Source of the DNA: Schistocerca nitens
Taxonomy: Eukaryota > Arthropoda > Insecta > Orthoptera > Acrididae
Direction: 5' to 3'
Assembly: GCF_023898315.1 (NCBI RefSeq)
Contig: NC_064619.1
Location: 347,210,650-347,274,649 of the forward strand
DNA length: 64,000 nucleotides
The position numbers were made by a program, and so were the translations under genes. The notes beneath the pieces are model-generated. The model ran no database searches. It was not told the origin of the DNA and saw nothing but the letters and a program-made list of their open reading frames with translations. Below, one piece after another: positions 50,728-63,000 of the stretch (positions within the stretch are counted from its first letter, which is position 1; each line of letters starts with the position of its first letter).

Positions 50728-52772
50728 TGGACATTATTCTTGTTAGCAACTTCGATGTATTAGCTGGTAATGTGGCTGTGCGATAGTTGTCGAACTTAGC
50801 TTCTCTTGCTATCTTTGTAATCGTGTGGATGATACTTTTCCGATAATATGATGGTATGTCACCAGTCTCATTGATTCTACACACCAGCCTGTATAGTCGT
50901 TTGGTTGCCACTTCTTCCAGCTATTTTAGAAATTCCAATGGAAAGTTATCTTTCCTTTTTCCCCTATTTGATTTCAGGTCTTCCATGGTCTCTTTTAAAT
51001 TCGGACCCTCTGTCTTATGTATCAACTTTTCTTTCTTCTATCGCGTCATCAGACTATTCCTGCCCACCGCGCGGGGTAGCCGCGTTTCCTGAGGCGCCTT
51101 GCCACGGTTCGCGCGGCTCCCCCCCGTCGGTTCTCCATCGCGCATGGGTGTGTGTGTTGTCCTTAGAATAAATCAGCTCAACTTAGATTAAGTAGTATGT
51201 AAGCCTAGGGACTGACGACGTCAGCAGTTTGGTCCCACAGGAACTTACCACCACCACCATCACTATTCCTCCCCCTCATATAGGCCGTCAAGGGACTTTC
51301 TCCATTTATTCTGTCTCTCTACTGCGTTTAACACTGGGGTTCCCAGAATATTGGTTACGTTGCCACCCTCCAATTTTATCAATGTTGTTTTGAATTTGCT
51401 ATATGGTGAATCAGCCTTACCGAAGGTCATTTTTTTCGATTTCTTCACGTTTCCCGCTGCTAAATCGCTTTGCATTTCTTGAACTTTCTCTTTATTTCAT
51501 TTCTAAATGAATTACGTTCCTGTATTCCTGTGGTTCTCGGACATTTTTGTACTTCCTTCTATCGTCCTGCTACCCAAGATTTACTAGTATTTACATCGGT
51601 TATTGCTCTTTTTAGAGACGTCTACTCCTTTCCAACTGAAATGTCTACTGTGGTATTTCTTATCGTAGTATTGACACATTTGTGTAACTTTAAACAGGTC
51701 TCACCATTCGTGAGTACTTTAGCATCCCATTTCCTTCCACGCTGGTTCAGACAGACGACTTTCTTCAAATAATCTTCCAGTCTTCGGGCCTTTTCCAAGT
51801 AGACATCTTTCTCTTTTTATTCTTGAAGAGATTATTCACTACCTACCTGAAATTTATTTCAGAGCTCAATTACTCTTTCTTCCCTCTCATTCCTATAACC
51901 AAGCCTATATTGTCCCGTATCTCTTCTACTGCTACCCCTAAAATCTCATTCCAGTCTCCTATGCCTATTAGATACGGTTTCTCTTTACATGCAATTTAAC
52001 CCTTTCAGTATTCTTATATATTTTATACCTTCATCTTCATCTTGCGACATTGGCATTTATACCTAAACTACTGGTTTGCTTTCGAATCTGCTGAGAATAA
52101 CACTATCGCTGAACTATTCACAGTAACTCACTCTCTCCTACCCCCTGTTCTGTAATGATGCCTGTTCTTTGTACACTGTTTTCCGCTGCTACTGATTTTG
52201 TTCTTTATTCTTCTATCAAGACTTATCTTCTTTCCATTTCACTTCATGTCCCAACTTTATCTAAACTGAGCCTTTGCGTTTTCCTTTTCAGATTTTATAA
52301 CTTCCTTGCATATTAAAATATCTGATGTTCCATTTTCTGGCTCGTATTGTGTCACCCTTTCCTTGATTATTCCATATTTTTCTCATAGGCACTTCCCTTT
52401 TGCAGTCCCCTCCCGGAGATCCAGATTCTTTTCCAATGGAAGAAACATAGTGACATTTTCTCAGTTACAGGACACATGTCCTTTATCTTCACCTGCAGTG
52501 ATTTCCGCTGTTTTCTGCGTGTACATGTGGTTAATCGTTGCTGAATCTTTTAGCGGCAGTTTCCGGCCCCAACGGCAAAGAAGGCATTGGGCCTCTGTCC
52601 GCTCCGTCGCCTCTTTGACAAGGGCCGTCGGTAGAGCGATGGTCACTTCTTATGCCGGATGTATTCGGCCGCCGTTCGTGACGATCTTTATCAAAATTTG
52701 CAGCCGCTACGTTCGAACACAGGACCCAGGAGTTTTGGACTACTAGTCAAACGCACTACCCCTAGACCACAG
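50728..52772 (-). mobile_element. RTE LINE, 5' two thirds, with tRNA-like head
   Basis: Reading the minus strand from 52772: a tRNA-like head (box A TGGTCTAGGGG, box B-like GTTCGAACG), the 5' leader (CAAAGAGG, CACTACAGG-type phrases shared with 13900-14100), decayed endonuclease, the linker frame 51475-51263 (TNILGTPVLNAVERQNKWRKSLDGLYEGEE, in pieces), and the start of RT (frame 50911-50728: RINETGDIPSYYRKSIIHTITK, then FDNYRTATLPANTSKLLTRI). A SINE (51066-51252) interrupts linker and RT. The RT catalytic region is absent, and at 50728 it abuts a plus-strand RTE 3' end. Confidence 0.8.
51066..51252 (+). mobile_element. tRNA-derived SINE, family B, degenerate box B
   Basis: The head is CCGCGCGGGGTAGCCGCG, and the body begins CGCATGGGTGTGTGTG with CTAGGGACTGACGACG further on. 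It ends GTCCCACAGGAACTT before ACCACCACCA. The box B region is shortened (GTCGGTTCTCC), so this copy should not be transcribed well. It lies in the minus-strand RTE. Confidence 0.82.
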
Positions 52773-55700
52773 TTTCCTAAAATGATATTCACTAAGTTGA
52801 AACATAGGATACGGTTCAGGCGCTACCAAATGAACCATCACGTCCGGAAAATGTCAAATTATTGAAGACTAAGGCAACGACTGTCCTTTGTTGCTCTGGT
52901 AAGTAGAGAACTAGTACACCTATAATATGAAGACCTTTTGTACAAACTGTTGTTCATTGATTTGGAACCACTTTTATCTTCAGAGCCAAAAACCTTCTCC
53001 ATAGTGAAATGTATCAAAATAATAAAATCTCTTTATCGAAAATGAAAACCTCAAGTTATTTGTGAAATTGAATACCAGGAGCAAAATTGAGATACTGCCC
53101 CTAATGAAGAACGCTCTACGGTACCGAAGTGAAAATGTGTAAAAGCGATAAAATAATGAAAAATGTAGAAATGTGCGCCAAAGAGGTGAAAGATGGAGCA
53201 TAGTTCTTAACATATATGACAGAATAAATAACATTTCATAAATGCCAGATATAATACTATTGTGAGAATAGAGCATCACCAGTAACAGTAGTTTATGACA
53301 TCCAATTAGAACAAGTGAATTGACTGTACTGGGATGGAGAACTTAAGAGGACTAGTCGAATTAAAACTATTTGCATACTTGAGAATAATTTTGTTTATAG
53401 TCAAGCATGTTTAAAAGATACGCAATAGAGAAAAACATGCGAAACAATATAAAGACGACTTAGTGTTAGTCAGCAATGATTCTTTAAGTAGCGAGCTAGT
53501 AAACTAAAGGATACAGAAGCACCTGAAGATGACGAAACGGCAGTGAGGTTGTTAATATGACATGGAGAACTCTAAAGCGGTATGTAACGAATCTAGTAAA
53601 GAAAATTCCAAAGAAAAAGTGTTCCACATAGCCTGCATTCCGCCTTTCACTGAACGAAAGGCAGTCACAAGATGGTCGTATTTTACAACATTTTACCCGA
53701 CAACACATGAGGCACAAGGTTGCTATTGCGTTCGTGAGGGACTTCAGAAAGTTACAAGGATTAGTTTCCTGAGAAACCTTATTGTGTCACAATTCCTTCA
53801 TAAGTCTGTCATACGTCTCCATAACCAGTTTTCGTACGCTACAAACAATTAATCAGCTTAGCAGATTAGAATCAATTTTCAGCTATATCGAGAAGAGCAT
53901 AGCTGCATGTCCAGAATAGCAAATTCCGCAGCAGATCAAAGTACCACCTACTCTATGCAAAAGCCTTAGGGAAGACAATTACTCAGCAATTGGTCACTAA
54001 AAGATACGAAAGTCCTGAGCGATGACTAAATGTAACAATTTTACTGCACTTATTGTCGTTTTCTTATATACAACAGTGTCTCGCTGCAATAAAATGAACT
54101 GAATAAAAGAATGTGAAATAAATAAGTTTAATACTCATCGAACACACTTATATTTTAAGTAATTCAGTGCCGCGAGATACGAGTAATTTGATAAAATTAC
54201 AATTCACGTAAAATTTATTAAGTTTGAATTTACATATTTTGAGAAGGCTCATAATTTCTGATAAGTCAGCTAGATGCATAAAAATAGTTTTTAATATATT
54301 TTTCTGTACTTTTCTTCGGATTAGAACAGCTTTTCTTAAGAGAACAAAGGCTAGACGCAAGTGGATTTATGGCACAGTACAAGTGAACAATGTATCGTGT
54401 CAGTTTTGCGGTTCTACATAGATGGAAATTTAAATATATTCTTATTTTCCTTGGTAATAAATTGCGTGTAGAAAGACATAACATTCTGTTTGTAAAAATA
54501 TGAAAATATTTGAATAAAACAGTGGACCTTATGATCTGACTGAGTGAAACGTATTTCTTCTTTTTCTCTGTTTTCTCCCATGAGGCACTCAGTAATTTGT
54601 TCCGCCGCTGACACAACTGATTAATTAGCTATGCGTCACTGATAACGCAATTTAGCTGCTGCTCTCAAATGGGAATATATGCGACACACGTTTATGACTA
54701 TCACAGCGTGAAATGAATATCAACGGTGCTATCGAGAAACATGGTGCCTGTTCACAGTAAATCATGTCGTGTCTACGTCAGCACACGAAATTTAGCGCAT
54801 TTTGTTCGCCGGTTTCCTGAATTTTATAATTTTATTTTCTGGCGTAGGAAATAAATGTGACAGTCAATGTGACATGGTGACAATTACATCTGAAGATATG
54901 TGACAGGAGAATAAAACTTTTTTAAGAGTTATGTGTTTGCTGCAGGGATCATAGTAATTAAAGCTTGTCCCTCATAACTCGGCGGTTGATACCGAATGAG
55001 GTAGTACAGCAGTTCGAAGACGGTAATTAGGCGCATCTCACATCGGCCAACAGCACGGTGTACTGTAATGACACAGTGCGTGTCAACTGACAGGCAATTA
55101 ATTAACTTGTGTTTAAACATTGTCCTTTGAGGATTTAGTGATGTGTCCACATAACAAAAAAATAGTTTATAATAGATGTAAGTATTTGTTGTATTTACAC
55201 TACATAAGGATAGTAAAAAATCTCCTATGGCATAGAAAGCTGCCCAATAGAAACTTTTTACCTGACTTTCGAATTTAGTTCTGCTATCCCGTTGTACCAT
55301 TGACAATGACTACGTTTTTGTAAGAATACGAAATTAATGCCAGTAATGCAAAGATATGTTCAGAAGATTTATGTTCTCTATGAAACTTCTGATGAAATGA
55401 AATGATAAGATGGCAAGTAAGAGATCTGACGAAACGTCGCTACACTTCGATCATTTTAAGTATTAGACCAACTTACCAAATATTTTGTCAATTTTCCTAA
55501 TGTGATTAATGACCACGACAGGATGGTTGCTTTGAAAATCACTTGGCTCATTTTTTTGCATGTTTATTATGAGTTTAAGCTGTGCCTCGTACGACCTAGC
55601 CATCGGTGAGAAGTTAAAATCTAATTATCCCGCAAAATAAGAGCGTTTGCTGTGTGCTGTTTCACGTTATCAGTACTGATTGTTGGCAGTGTCTGACAGA

Positions 55701-55968
55701 AATTATCGGCATAGCCATAGATTTCTTATACAACTGAGATATTTTTCCCTTCAGATTGTAATGTTTTTAAGAATTCTTCTTGGTCACATCTATATGCAAT
55801 TAGCTTCGACTTGTACAATCATTTTGAAGTGTTTAGATACTCGTGCTTATACGGAAGTAAAAAATAATAAGCGACAGTGACGTCGCTATGACGCCCATAT
55901 TGGAACTATATGTTTTTTTTCATTTCCTTGGCCTCCATAGTTCGTACCTGTTTAGCCGTCTGAGACAC
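52773..55968. other. unassigned AT-rich sequence
   Basis: About 3.2 kb with no recognised repeat or domain. The best frames (53562-53852 plus; 54929-55306 minus, 125 codons) show no motif and no start context that I could defend. It is a candidate for unique host intergenic or intronic DNA. Confidence 0.35.
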
Positions 55969-56589
55969 TGAAACCTCCTCTTAAAAAAAATAATCAATTA
56001 CTGTGCTGATAAACCTCTTACGTTGTTTGTTTTTCAAACAGCTGAGCAAAACTGAACGTACTCAGACATTACTTTCTTTACTGACTAACAATAACCTATA
56101 CCTTTCATGAATCACTTACCTCACAAAAATCTTCGTTACTCGAACTACTGTAATACAGCGAGCGCCACTACTACCAGCTAAATAAAAGATTCCTACTACT
56201 GAAAGCACTAACTACTGATAGGCATAGTCAGCAAATGAAAGATTTTGACAGAGAACAAACAATGTATTTGCCTTAATAATGTTCAAAAGTCATAATATAT
56301 ATATCAGTTCATGATATCCAGTATTACAAATTTACACTTTCTGACGGACACACATCCAGATCGTCTCCTCTTAAAATTCTGCCATCTCTCTTCTCACATA
56401 CACCGCTGCTGGCGGCTCACCTCCAACTGTGCAACGCTACGCGCTGTTCACATCCAACTGCCTAACACTACAATAGCAAATATTCCAACAATGCAAACCA
56501 GCCACAGACTGCACACAGCACAGTCAGTGATTTTCATACAGAGCGCTATGTGGCGTTACCAACATAAAAACCTAAGCAGCCTACTTACA
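55969..56589 (-). repeat. 3' LTR of the minus-strand retroelement
   Basis: Read on the minus strand it starts TGTAAGTAGGCTG and ends GGAGGTTTCA, giving TG...CA termini over 621 bp. Just upstream on that strand lies TTTGTGGGGAGCATGGCGGC, a purine-rich stretch fitting a polypurine tract (56590-56611). The flanking 5 bp GACAC (55964-55968) is a possible target duplication whose partner lies outside the window. Confidence 0.72.
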
Positions 56590-56972
56590 TAGCCGCCATG
56601 CTCCCCACAAATAATTTTACAAATTGTTTTGGGCAGTGGCCAATAATGATTTGATGAAATTTTTCATAATTACAATAACAAAGATATCAAACGCACACAC
56701 TAATTGATACACTGTTGGTCAAAAGCAAAAACTGTTCTCATAAGACAGTCCTGATCATTCATCACAGTTGTAATTGCATTGCAAAAAGTCTGATCAGTAA
56801 AAGAAAATGCACACGGAAGTAGTTGATTTCCATGCAGTCATCAAGAAGTAATGTTGTTCTTCCAACGGAAAGACAGTGCTGACTCTTGATATGCAGACAG
56901 GTAATGGGCCACAACAGAGCGAACCCACAGCAGAGTCAGTCGAAGGTTTGAAGAATATCGGTAGGTAGGTCA

Positions 56973-57215
56973 TCACAGAGCAGACCCATTGTAGTCCTGG
57001 TAGAGAGTATGGTACTGGTTGGTCATCAAAGGTGCAGATCCACTGCAGACCTTGTGGAAATAATGGTACTGGTGAGTCACCAAAGGTGTAGACCCACTGT
57101 AGTCCTTGTAGAGATGGTCAGCAGCCATCTTTTGCGACTGTGCGGGTGCACAATCACCATTAAAGAGTCTTGCAGATAATGTAGCAAGTCCATAAACCAC
57201 CACTTGTGCACTCAC
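56973..57215 (-). CDS. short frame with 18-residue tandem repeats
   Basis: An 80-codon minus-strand frame has a C-terminal half made of about two and a half copies of an 18-residue unit: YKDYSGSTPLVTHQYHYF, HKVCSGSAPLMTNQYHTL, YQDYNGSAL. The DNA unit is 54 bp (starts at 56981, 57035, 57089), a multiple of three, so the frame is kept. It lies between the piggyBac insertion and the 3' LTR, the position of an env or accessory gene in some retroelements. No family is recognised. It may be untranslated repeat sequence that happens to stay open. Confidence 0.35.
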   Translation of the reverse strand: MSAQVVVYGLATLSARLFNGDCAPAQSQKMAADHLYKDYSGSTPLVTHQYHYFHKVCSGSAPLMTNQYHTLYQDYNGSAL

Positions 57216-57603
57216 AAAGTTTTTAGAATTGTCCTTAGAACCAGCATTGCTGTTAACCAGTCCCTTGCTGAATTATTAACACACGTGTAAACACTAACAG
57301 TCCCAACTTCTCACATATTGTGCATATACTATGACCAACGGAAATGCGTGCAGTCAAATGAAACTTAATTTGAAGAACTGGTGTCTATACAATTATAAAT
57401 TTACGACATGAGAATACAATTACAAAGGTACAAAATACATAATTAAAGAACATAACAATACAGATAACATTTGTAGTAATTTGGGCTTTACGAAAGTGTT
57501 ACTGGGATAATGACATAAGCAAATACATAAAAGATCAGAATAACTTAATAACTTTCGAAACATCAGCTTCACACATGAGCATTAACCCTAGCATTACACC
57601 AAC

Positions 57604-57626
57604 GGGGGGGGGGGGGGGGGGGGGGG
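57604..57626. repeat. poly(G) run in the left piggyBac end
   Basis: Twenty-three consecutive G directly inside the left terminal repeat. A 15-base C run (59970-59984) occupies the mirrored position at the right end, so the two ends are complementary here. Both could form quadruplexes. Confidence 0.95.
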
Positions 57627-57960
57627 CTCGTAGGCCCACTGACTCAGTTTTTCTATGTTGTATCCACACCCTTTGATATATGAACTTGAAAGCAAAGGTA
57701 ATTGTTCGTTATTGAATGTACTATTGAGTCATTACAGAATTTCGGAATAAAAATGTAATTAAAATTCATTTACTTGATTTAATTCTCTGTGGGCCTTAGA
57801 AGCCCACCCGTTGGTAATAGCAAGGAAAGATTTACGAGGTTGAGTCTCTCGTTTCAAATTCTTACCATGAAACGAATTTTGGCATTGCTGCCTTCAGACA
57901 TATTATTATGAAGCGGACCATTGTTATTTTCAGTGTTTCTGCTGCTGTTGAACCAGCAAC

Positions 57961-59703
57961 ATGAGTAGACATCGTTTACGTGATAGTTCCATTGAAAGAG
58001 TGCTAGAAGAAGTTTTGAACGAATCAGATTTAGAGGAAAGTGAAGTGGATGATGATGTGGAAGAAATTAGAACTGATTCATCGTCTGAGAATGAAGATGA
58101 GGTTGAAGCCAATCCACCAGATGATAATGATACGGAATGTGATAAATTCATTGCAAAAAGTGGACGAGAGTATATTACGAAGCCATCTCGACAATATCGG
58201 CGTTCTGTACAAAATATAGTGCGAGAAAGAATGGGGCTAGGACAACAAGGAAGAATTGCGTCTCCGAAAGAGGCTATAGAGCTCTTTTTTACACCTCAAA
58301 TTATGAATCTAATAAAACTACACTCAAATGAAGAGGCTTCTCGACTAGGTATTCAGCACACAGATGAAGATGAGTTATTTTGTTATATAGGACTCTTGCT
58401 AATCATGGGTTCAAATCATGACAATAAGATACCTGTCCATGATTTATGGTCTTTGCTTCAGGGCCGACAAGTGTACTATGGATCAATGAGTCGGACCAGA
58501 TTTTTCGAATTGACTAAAATATTGAGGTTTGATGATAAGAACACAAGAGAAATTCGTCGCCAGACTGACAAGTTTTCTCCAATGAGGGAAATTTTTGAAA
58601 GCTTCAATTCTTCACTTCCATTGTATTTCGTTCCTGGTCTACATACAACAGTGGATGAGATGTTGTCTTTGTTCCGTGGTCGCTGTCCATTCAAGGTGTT
58701 TCTAAAAGAAAAACCTGGAAAATACGGCATTCTAATTCGAATGCTGTCTGATTCTGAGACTATATATGTGATCAGCATGGACATCTATACAGGCATGTCA
58801 GGAAATACACAGCATTCAAATGGACCGATGGAAATTGTAAAGAGACTAATAAAACCTATTGAAAAATCAGGCCGTAATGTTACCACAGATCGGTACTATA
58901 CTTCAGTGGAGCTTGCTGAGACTCTATGGAATGATTTTCACCTCACACTTGTTGGCACCCTACAGTCTAACAGACGACACATACCTGAAGAGCTGAAGAC
59001 TACAACTGGCCGCAGTTTACACTCTTCCATCTTTGCTTATACTGACCCTCAGACACAGAGGCCACCAGTTACTCTTGCATCAACGCTAGTCCGCGAGAAG
59101 CCAAAACGACTGCTGTTGATGCTTTCAACGTATCACTCAGAAGGGGTGTTGAATGAAGACTCAAAAAAGACTAACATAAATCTTTTTTATAATTCTACAA
59201 AGGGAGGCATGGACACCATAGACCAGATGGCAAGACACTACAGCACAAAGAGAGTAACAAGAAGATGGCCTTTGTCCCTCTTCTACACACTCATTGACAT
59301 AGCAGCAATAAATGCATATTCACTCTTCCTCCTCAACTTTCCGAATTGGAAAAAGAATTTGCTAAACCGCAGAAGAGTTTTTATCACTAACTTAGGTCTC
59401 GAACTAATAAGATCTCAAGTAGATAAACGGGCACAAAATTTGTATGGACTTCAGAAGCCAGTAATAATGGCAATGGAAAGCATCACACAACGGAAGCTCA
59501 GCTGCTCTGTAGAACCATCATCCTCAACAGCAGAACCAGGAACACGTGGACGGTGCCACCTATGCTGCCAAGAAGCTGCATCTAAAAAGATCAAGTACAA
59601 CAAGCTGGGAAAGTCAACTGTTACCTGCTCTCAGTGCCACAAACACGTCTGTGGGAAACACTGCAGGAAGACAGTGTTGTGTGAAAAATGCGTTGCAGAA
59701 TGA
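57961..59703 (+). CDS. piggyBac transposase, full-length
   Basis: This nuclear DDE/D transposase excises and inserts the element at TTAA without leaving a scar. The frame has 580 codons (the original piggyBac protein has 594). Residues 1-60 are acidic and low in complexity. The DDE_Tnp_1_7-type core spans about 105-460. The expected catalytic aspartates are D232 (TTVDEML), D310 (TTDRYYT) and D418 with D421 (GGMDTIDQM); the 78-residue distance from the first to the second equals that in piggyBac (D268-D346). GTLQSNRRHIP is the family RKxIP-type block. The C-terminus has a Cys/His-rich zinc domain (CHLCCQEA, CSQCHKHVCGKHC, CEKC; residues 532-577). No stop or frameshift is visible. The start is the first ATG, 375 bp inside the left end. 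Domestication is unlikely given the intact termini. Confidence 0.95.
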   Translation: MSRHRLRDSSIERVLEEVLNESDLEESEVDDDVEEIRTDSSSENEDEVEANPPDDNDTECDKFIAKSGREYITKPSRQYRRSVQNIVRERMGLGQQGRIASPKEAIELFFTPQIMNLIKLHSNEEASRLGIQHTDEDELFCYIGLLLIMGSNHDNKIPVHDLWSLLQGRQVYYGSMSRTRFFELTKILRFDDKNTREIRRQTDKFSPMREIFESFNSSLPLYFVPGLHTTVDEMLSLFRGRCPFKVFLKEKPGKYGILIRMLSDSETIYVISMDIYTGMSGNTQHSNGPMEIVKRLIKPIEKSGRNVTTDRYYTSVELAETLWNDFHLTLVGTLQSNRRHIPEELKTTTGRSLHSSIFAYTDPQTQRPPVTLASTLVREKPKRLLLMLSTYHSEGVLNEDSKKTNINLFYNSTKGGMDTIDQMARHYSTKRVTRRWPLSLFYTLIDIAAINAYSLFLLNFPNWKKNLLNRRRVFITNLGLELIRSQVDKRAQNLYGLQKPVIMAMESITQRKLSCSVEPSSSTAEPGTRGRCHLCCQEAASKKIKYNKLGKSTVTCSQCHKHVCGKHCRKTVLCEKCVAE

Positions 59704-59969
59704 GACAGTAAATTTTGTTTGCTTCATGTAGTGTATCGAATTAAAAAAGTCGTTTTTATAAGAAAACACTATTTTGAAACATTATTCCAAAAAATATATA
59801 AACTGAATCTCATGATTTGTTCATTTTATTCCTATTATAATAACATCTTTTATTATCCAGTATACAAAAACAATGTCTAAGCATTTTGAATTGTTATTAG
59901 AGGTATCAGAAGTAAATAAACTTGATTTATGGTAAAATAAATTGTGGTATTCTTTATGGGCCTTTGAGG

Positions 59970-59984
59970 CCCCCCCCCCCCCCC
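59970..59984. repeat. poly(C) run in the right piggyBac end
   Basis: Fifteen consecutive C, preceded by GGGCCTTTGAGG and followed by GTTGGTATTACATG. It is the counterpart of the poly(G) run at the left end. A related GGGCCTTAGAAGCCCACCCG with GTTGGTAATAG occurs at 57790-57822. Confidence 0.95.
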
Positions 59985-60031
59985 GTTGGTATTACATGTA
60001 ACAAAAAATACGTTGGTAATGCTAGGGTTAA

Positions 60032-63000
60032 AACAAAACAGAATAAATAATGTCTAAACATCTTTACAAAGTAAATAACATATTATTAGAAAAATTCTAC
60101 ATTATAATTCTTATCAGATAAACACATAAGGACAGGAAGAACACAAATACACAATGGTACACAAACACATTGCGGAATAACACAAAAGGAAAGGACAGGG
60201 TTTGTTTTACAGCAGTATTTTCCAAACAAAACTTCCTTTACTTCTTGGAGGTCTCCGTTCATTCATCATTATTCCCAAAAAGTCCTACTTATACCTGCTT
60301 TCTGTATTCTATTCATATCCTCTTTCAAAATAATCATTCTTCATTGTACAGTACCCTTTTCTTTACAAACTTTTTTTGTATACCTTCTCAATGCATTTCT
60401 TCCAATTCATCGAAACTCATTCTCTTGTATAGTCTACCCCCTCTTAAGGACGAGGCAATGCAGCAGCCCAAAACAATCAACACAAAAAGCAATGACAAAA
60501 AAATGCAGATTGGCAAAGCAAGCAGCAGTAAATCTAAATTAGCAAAGCAAATGCAACATTAAAACTAATATGAGCCAATGTGCAACAACAAGAAAAGTAA
60601 ATCAGTATTAAAACTGGCTTAACAGAGTAATACAAAGTGAAATTCAGTAGCACTATGCCTGGCAAACAGCAGCAGCAAATGCAATAACTTGTCCTAAATA
60701 TGACATAGCTCAAGCAGAAAAAATAGTACACTACAGACAACAATGCAGATAAGGGAAATGTCTAGTCACATCTTAATGTCTATGTCATTAAAGTGGTGCG
60801 CCACAACAACTTATTCTACAAAAAAATTACTAAGTATTTCAAAAGAAAATTATGTATGCACTGTTATTAATCCCATCTTATTGTTCTTTCCTTTCCTTTT
60901 TTTTTGAAGAATGTGGATCATAAAATTATTATTTAACAGATTTGTTGACAGAAAGTGTTCACATTAGTAAATGCATTTGATTTTATTTTATAAAACCAAT
61001 GCTGCAACACAGCTGGAAACCAGATATCAAATGAAATAAGCAACTATGTACAAAGCAAAGCATAAAAACATCATTCAGTAGCCATGTGGCATTTCATAAG
61101 TCAGCATTAATTCTCTCAACTCTCGTAGAAAGACACTTGTCATAATCAGGTGTGCAGATGTAAGAATATTTCCCACCAATTCATAAGCATTTCAGTAAGT
61201 AGCACAAAGTATGAGCTCCACAGTATAATCATATGTTTCCAAGCAATAGCGTGTCATATTTCCAATGCTTTCTACAAAGGAATGTCAATAGCGAGGTTAA
61301 TGGCCTCTTTTATCTCCACCTAATAGCTTTTTCTCCAGGCGACTGGTGCAGCTGGGCGCCCACAACGCATTACGTCAAGGTCACTTAGCTTTCTAACTGA
61401 AAAATTTATGACAGCAGTCTGTGCTACAGTGATGGTCTCATATTAAAAAAATTCACAGATCGAGAATTTGCGTCACAAGTGTGTAGAAACAATATCGTAT
61501 AAATATGACAGTGTCCAAAAATTTTTACCGGCATTGTGATACATTCACGCATGTACCACATTTCATAACTGTTAAGGTACGATTCTTGGTTTCCAACATC
61601 CTTTTTCACAAATCAGGGTCCGTAACCACTACTCATTATTCCTTGCCTTATTTCACATATACATATTTGTCGACACTTCTTCAATATTTCATCATAATAA
61701 ATATGTAGCATAATCAAATTCCTCATATAGCATCAGCTTATTGCTCATAAACATACCTCAACAGCATAATACACATTGTCATCATAATAATGTCATAGCA
61801 CCTCAGTCAAACCTCAAAAGCGTCTCAGCTTTCTGCAATAATTTCAAAACCTAAAAAAAAATTCTCTTCTCATTTCAGTAGTGTAATCTACCTCAAACGT
61901 ACTTTAAAAAACATGATCCCATACCAAATACATCATTCAAAGCTTTCATAGTATCAAATGGTTCTGATAAAACTATGAACAGTTCACAAAGTACAGACAA
62001 AATACAATTTCATAGGTGTGAAGATATCTAGCTGCGTAATTGTGTAAACATGTGTCACTGACGTAGTAAAAAAAATGATTACCTCTCTCAGTTAAATGAT
62101 AAGGTAGCTGTGTAATTCTGCGTTACAGAAACATGGTACCGATCTGGAAAGTTGTATAAGCAAATACAATATTAGCTAGGGCTCCTAGCCCTCGCCACGC
62201 TTAGTACACAAAGTAGGCGTGTATCCCCTGAGGATTAATGTAATTATACCCTCAGGTGTTACAGATTACAGCAATGGAATGAAATGTGTCACGGAAAACC
62301 TTTGTATCTTTGTAAATCAAAAATCTTTAAAAATAAATGTTTTAAGTACAAAATTAATCACTCAAATACGTGTACTGTAGCGCTAAACTGTGAGTCTTGT
62401 TGTAAGACAATCTCTGTCATTACCCAAGGGTAAAAAATGTGCAAAGTGTCGTAATTATCGTCGTCTGTAAGTAAAGTTTTGTAGAAGTCAATGTACTTAC
62501 CTCGTAATAAACAAAACTGAAATGCTATGTTTATAGATATCGTAGTTATTACGTACATTACCGTGATCAAGTATGTACTATACTGTAACATATTATTGTG
62601 CTACGGAAAAGGCTGTCTCATTGTAGCTACACCACAAAAGTTACTACTAAAACATTTTTTACTTTCCAGATGAATTCAGAAAAACTGTGCAGATATAAAA
62701 CAGATACAGCGCAACAGATATAAATTGTGTCACTCATTAGTGGCATCATGATATAATCGTGCAGCTGTCAAGTAAACTAACCACTGTGTCATCTGGTATC
62801 TCTTAGAAAGCACTTTAAACCCATAACGTATTTTCAAGTAAACCAAAATGTTGCATTACAATGTCATTTGCAGTACCAGTATATGTTCTAAGTGTGTAAG
62901 CCTTATAGTCATTAAGTAATCGTGCAACTAACGAGCAAGACTGTACAAACAACAACACTGTGTCGTCTGTTCACTATAACAATGCATTTGTAATTACTGT

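Larger units (their letters stand above)
57586..60027 (+). mobile_element. piggyBac-type DNA transposon, apparently intact
   Basis: TTAA flanks both ends (57582-57585, 60028-60031). The left end is CCCTAGCATTACACCAACG, and the right end reversed is CCCTAGCATTACCAACG, so the termini start with the CCCTAG of piggyBac elements. Poly(G) and poly(C) runs lie inside each end. The right end repeats the ATTACCAACG motif 27 bp further in, while on the left the G run follows immediately. This left/right asymmetry is like that of canonical piggyBac. The 2,442 bp contain one full transposase frame. It sits in the interior of the minus-strand LTR element. Confidence 0.96.

Noticed and set aside
53508..53535. 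Hammerhead-like string CTGAAGATGACGAAAC
   Set aside because: Only four bases separate the CUGANGA and GAAA elements, leaving no room for helix II.
54929..55306. 125-codon minus-strand frame as a host gene
   Set aside because: No recognisable domain or conserved pattern; length is within chance for AT-rich DNA of this size.
55425..55450. Hammerhead-like string CTGACGAAACGTC
   Set aside because: CUGACGA is directly followed by AACG with no helix II and no separate GAAA.
60170..60562. 130-codon plus-strand frame
   Set aside because: Antisense to the LTR element interior, biased composition, and no motif.
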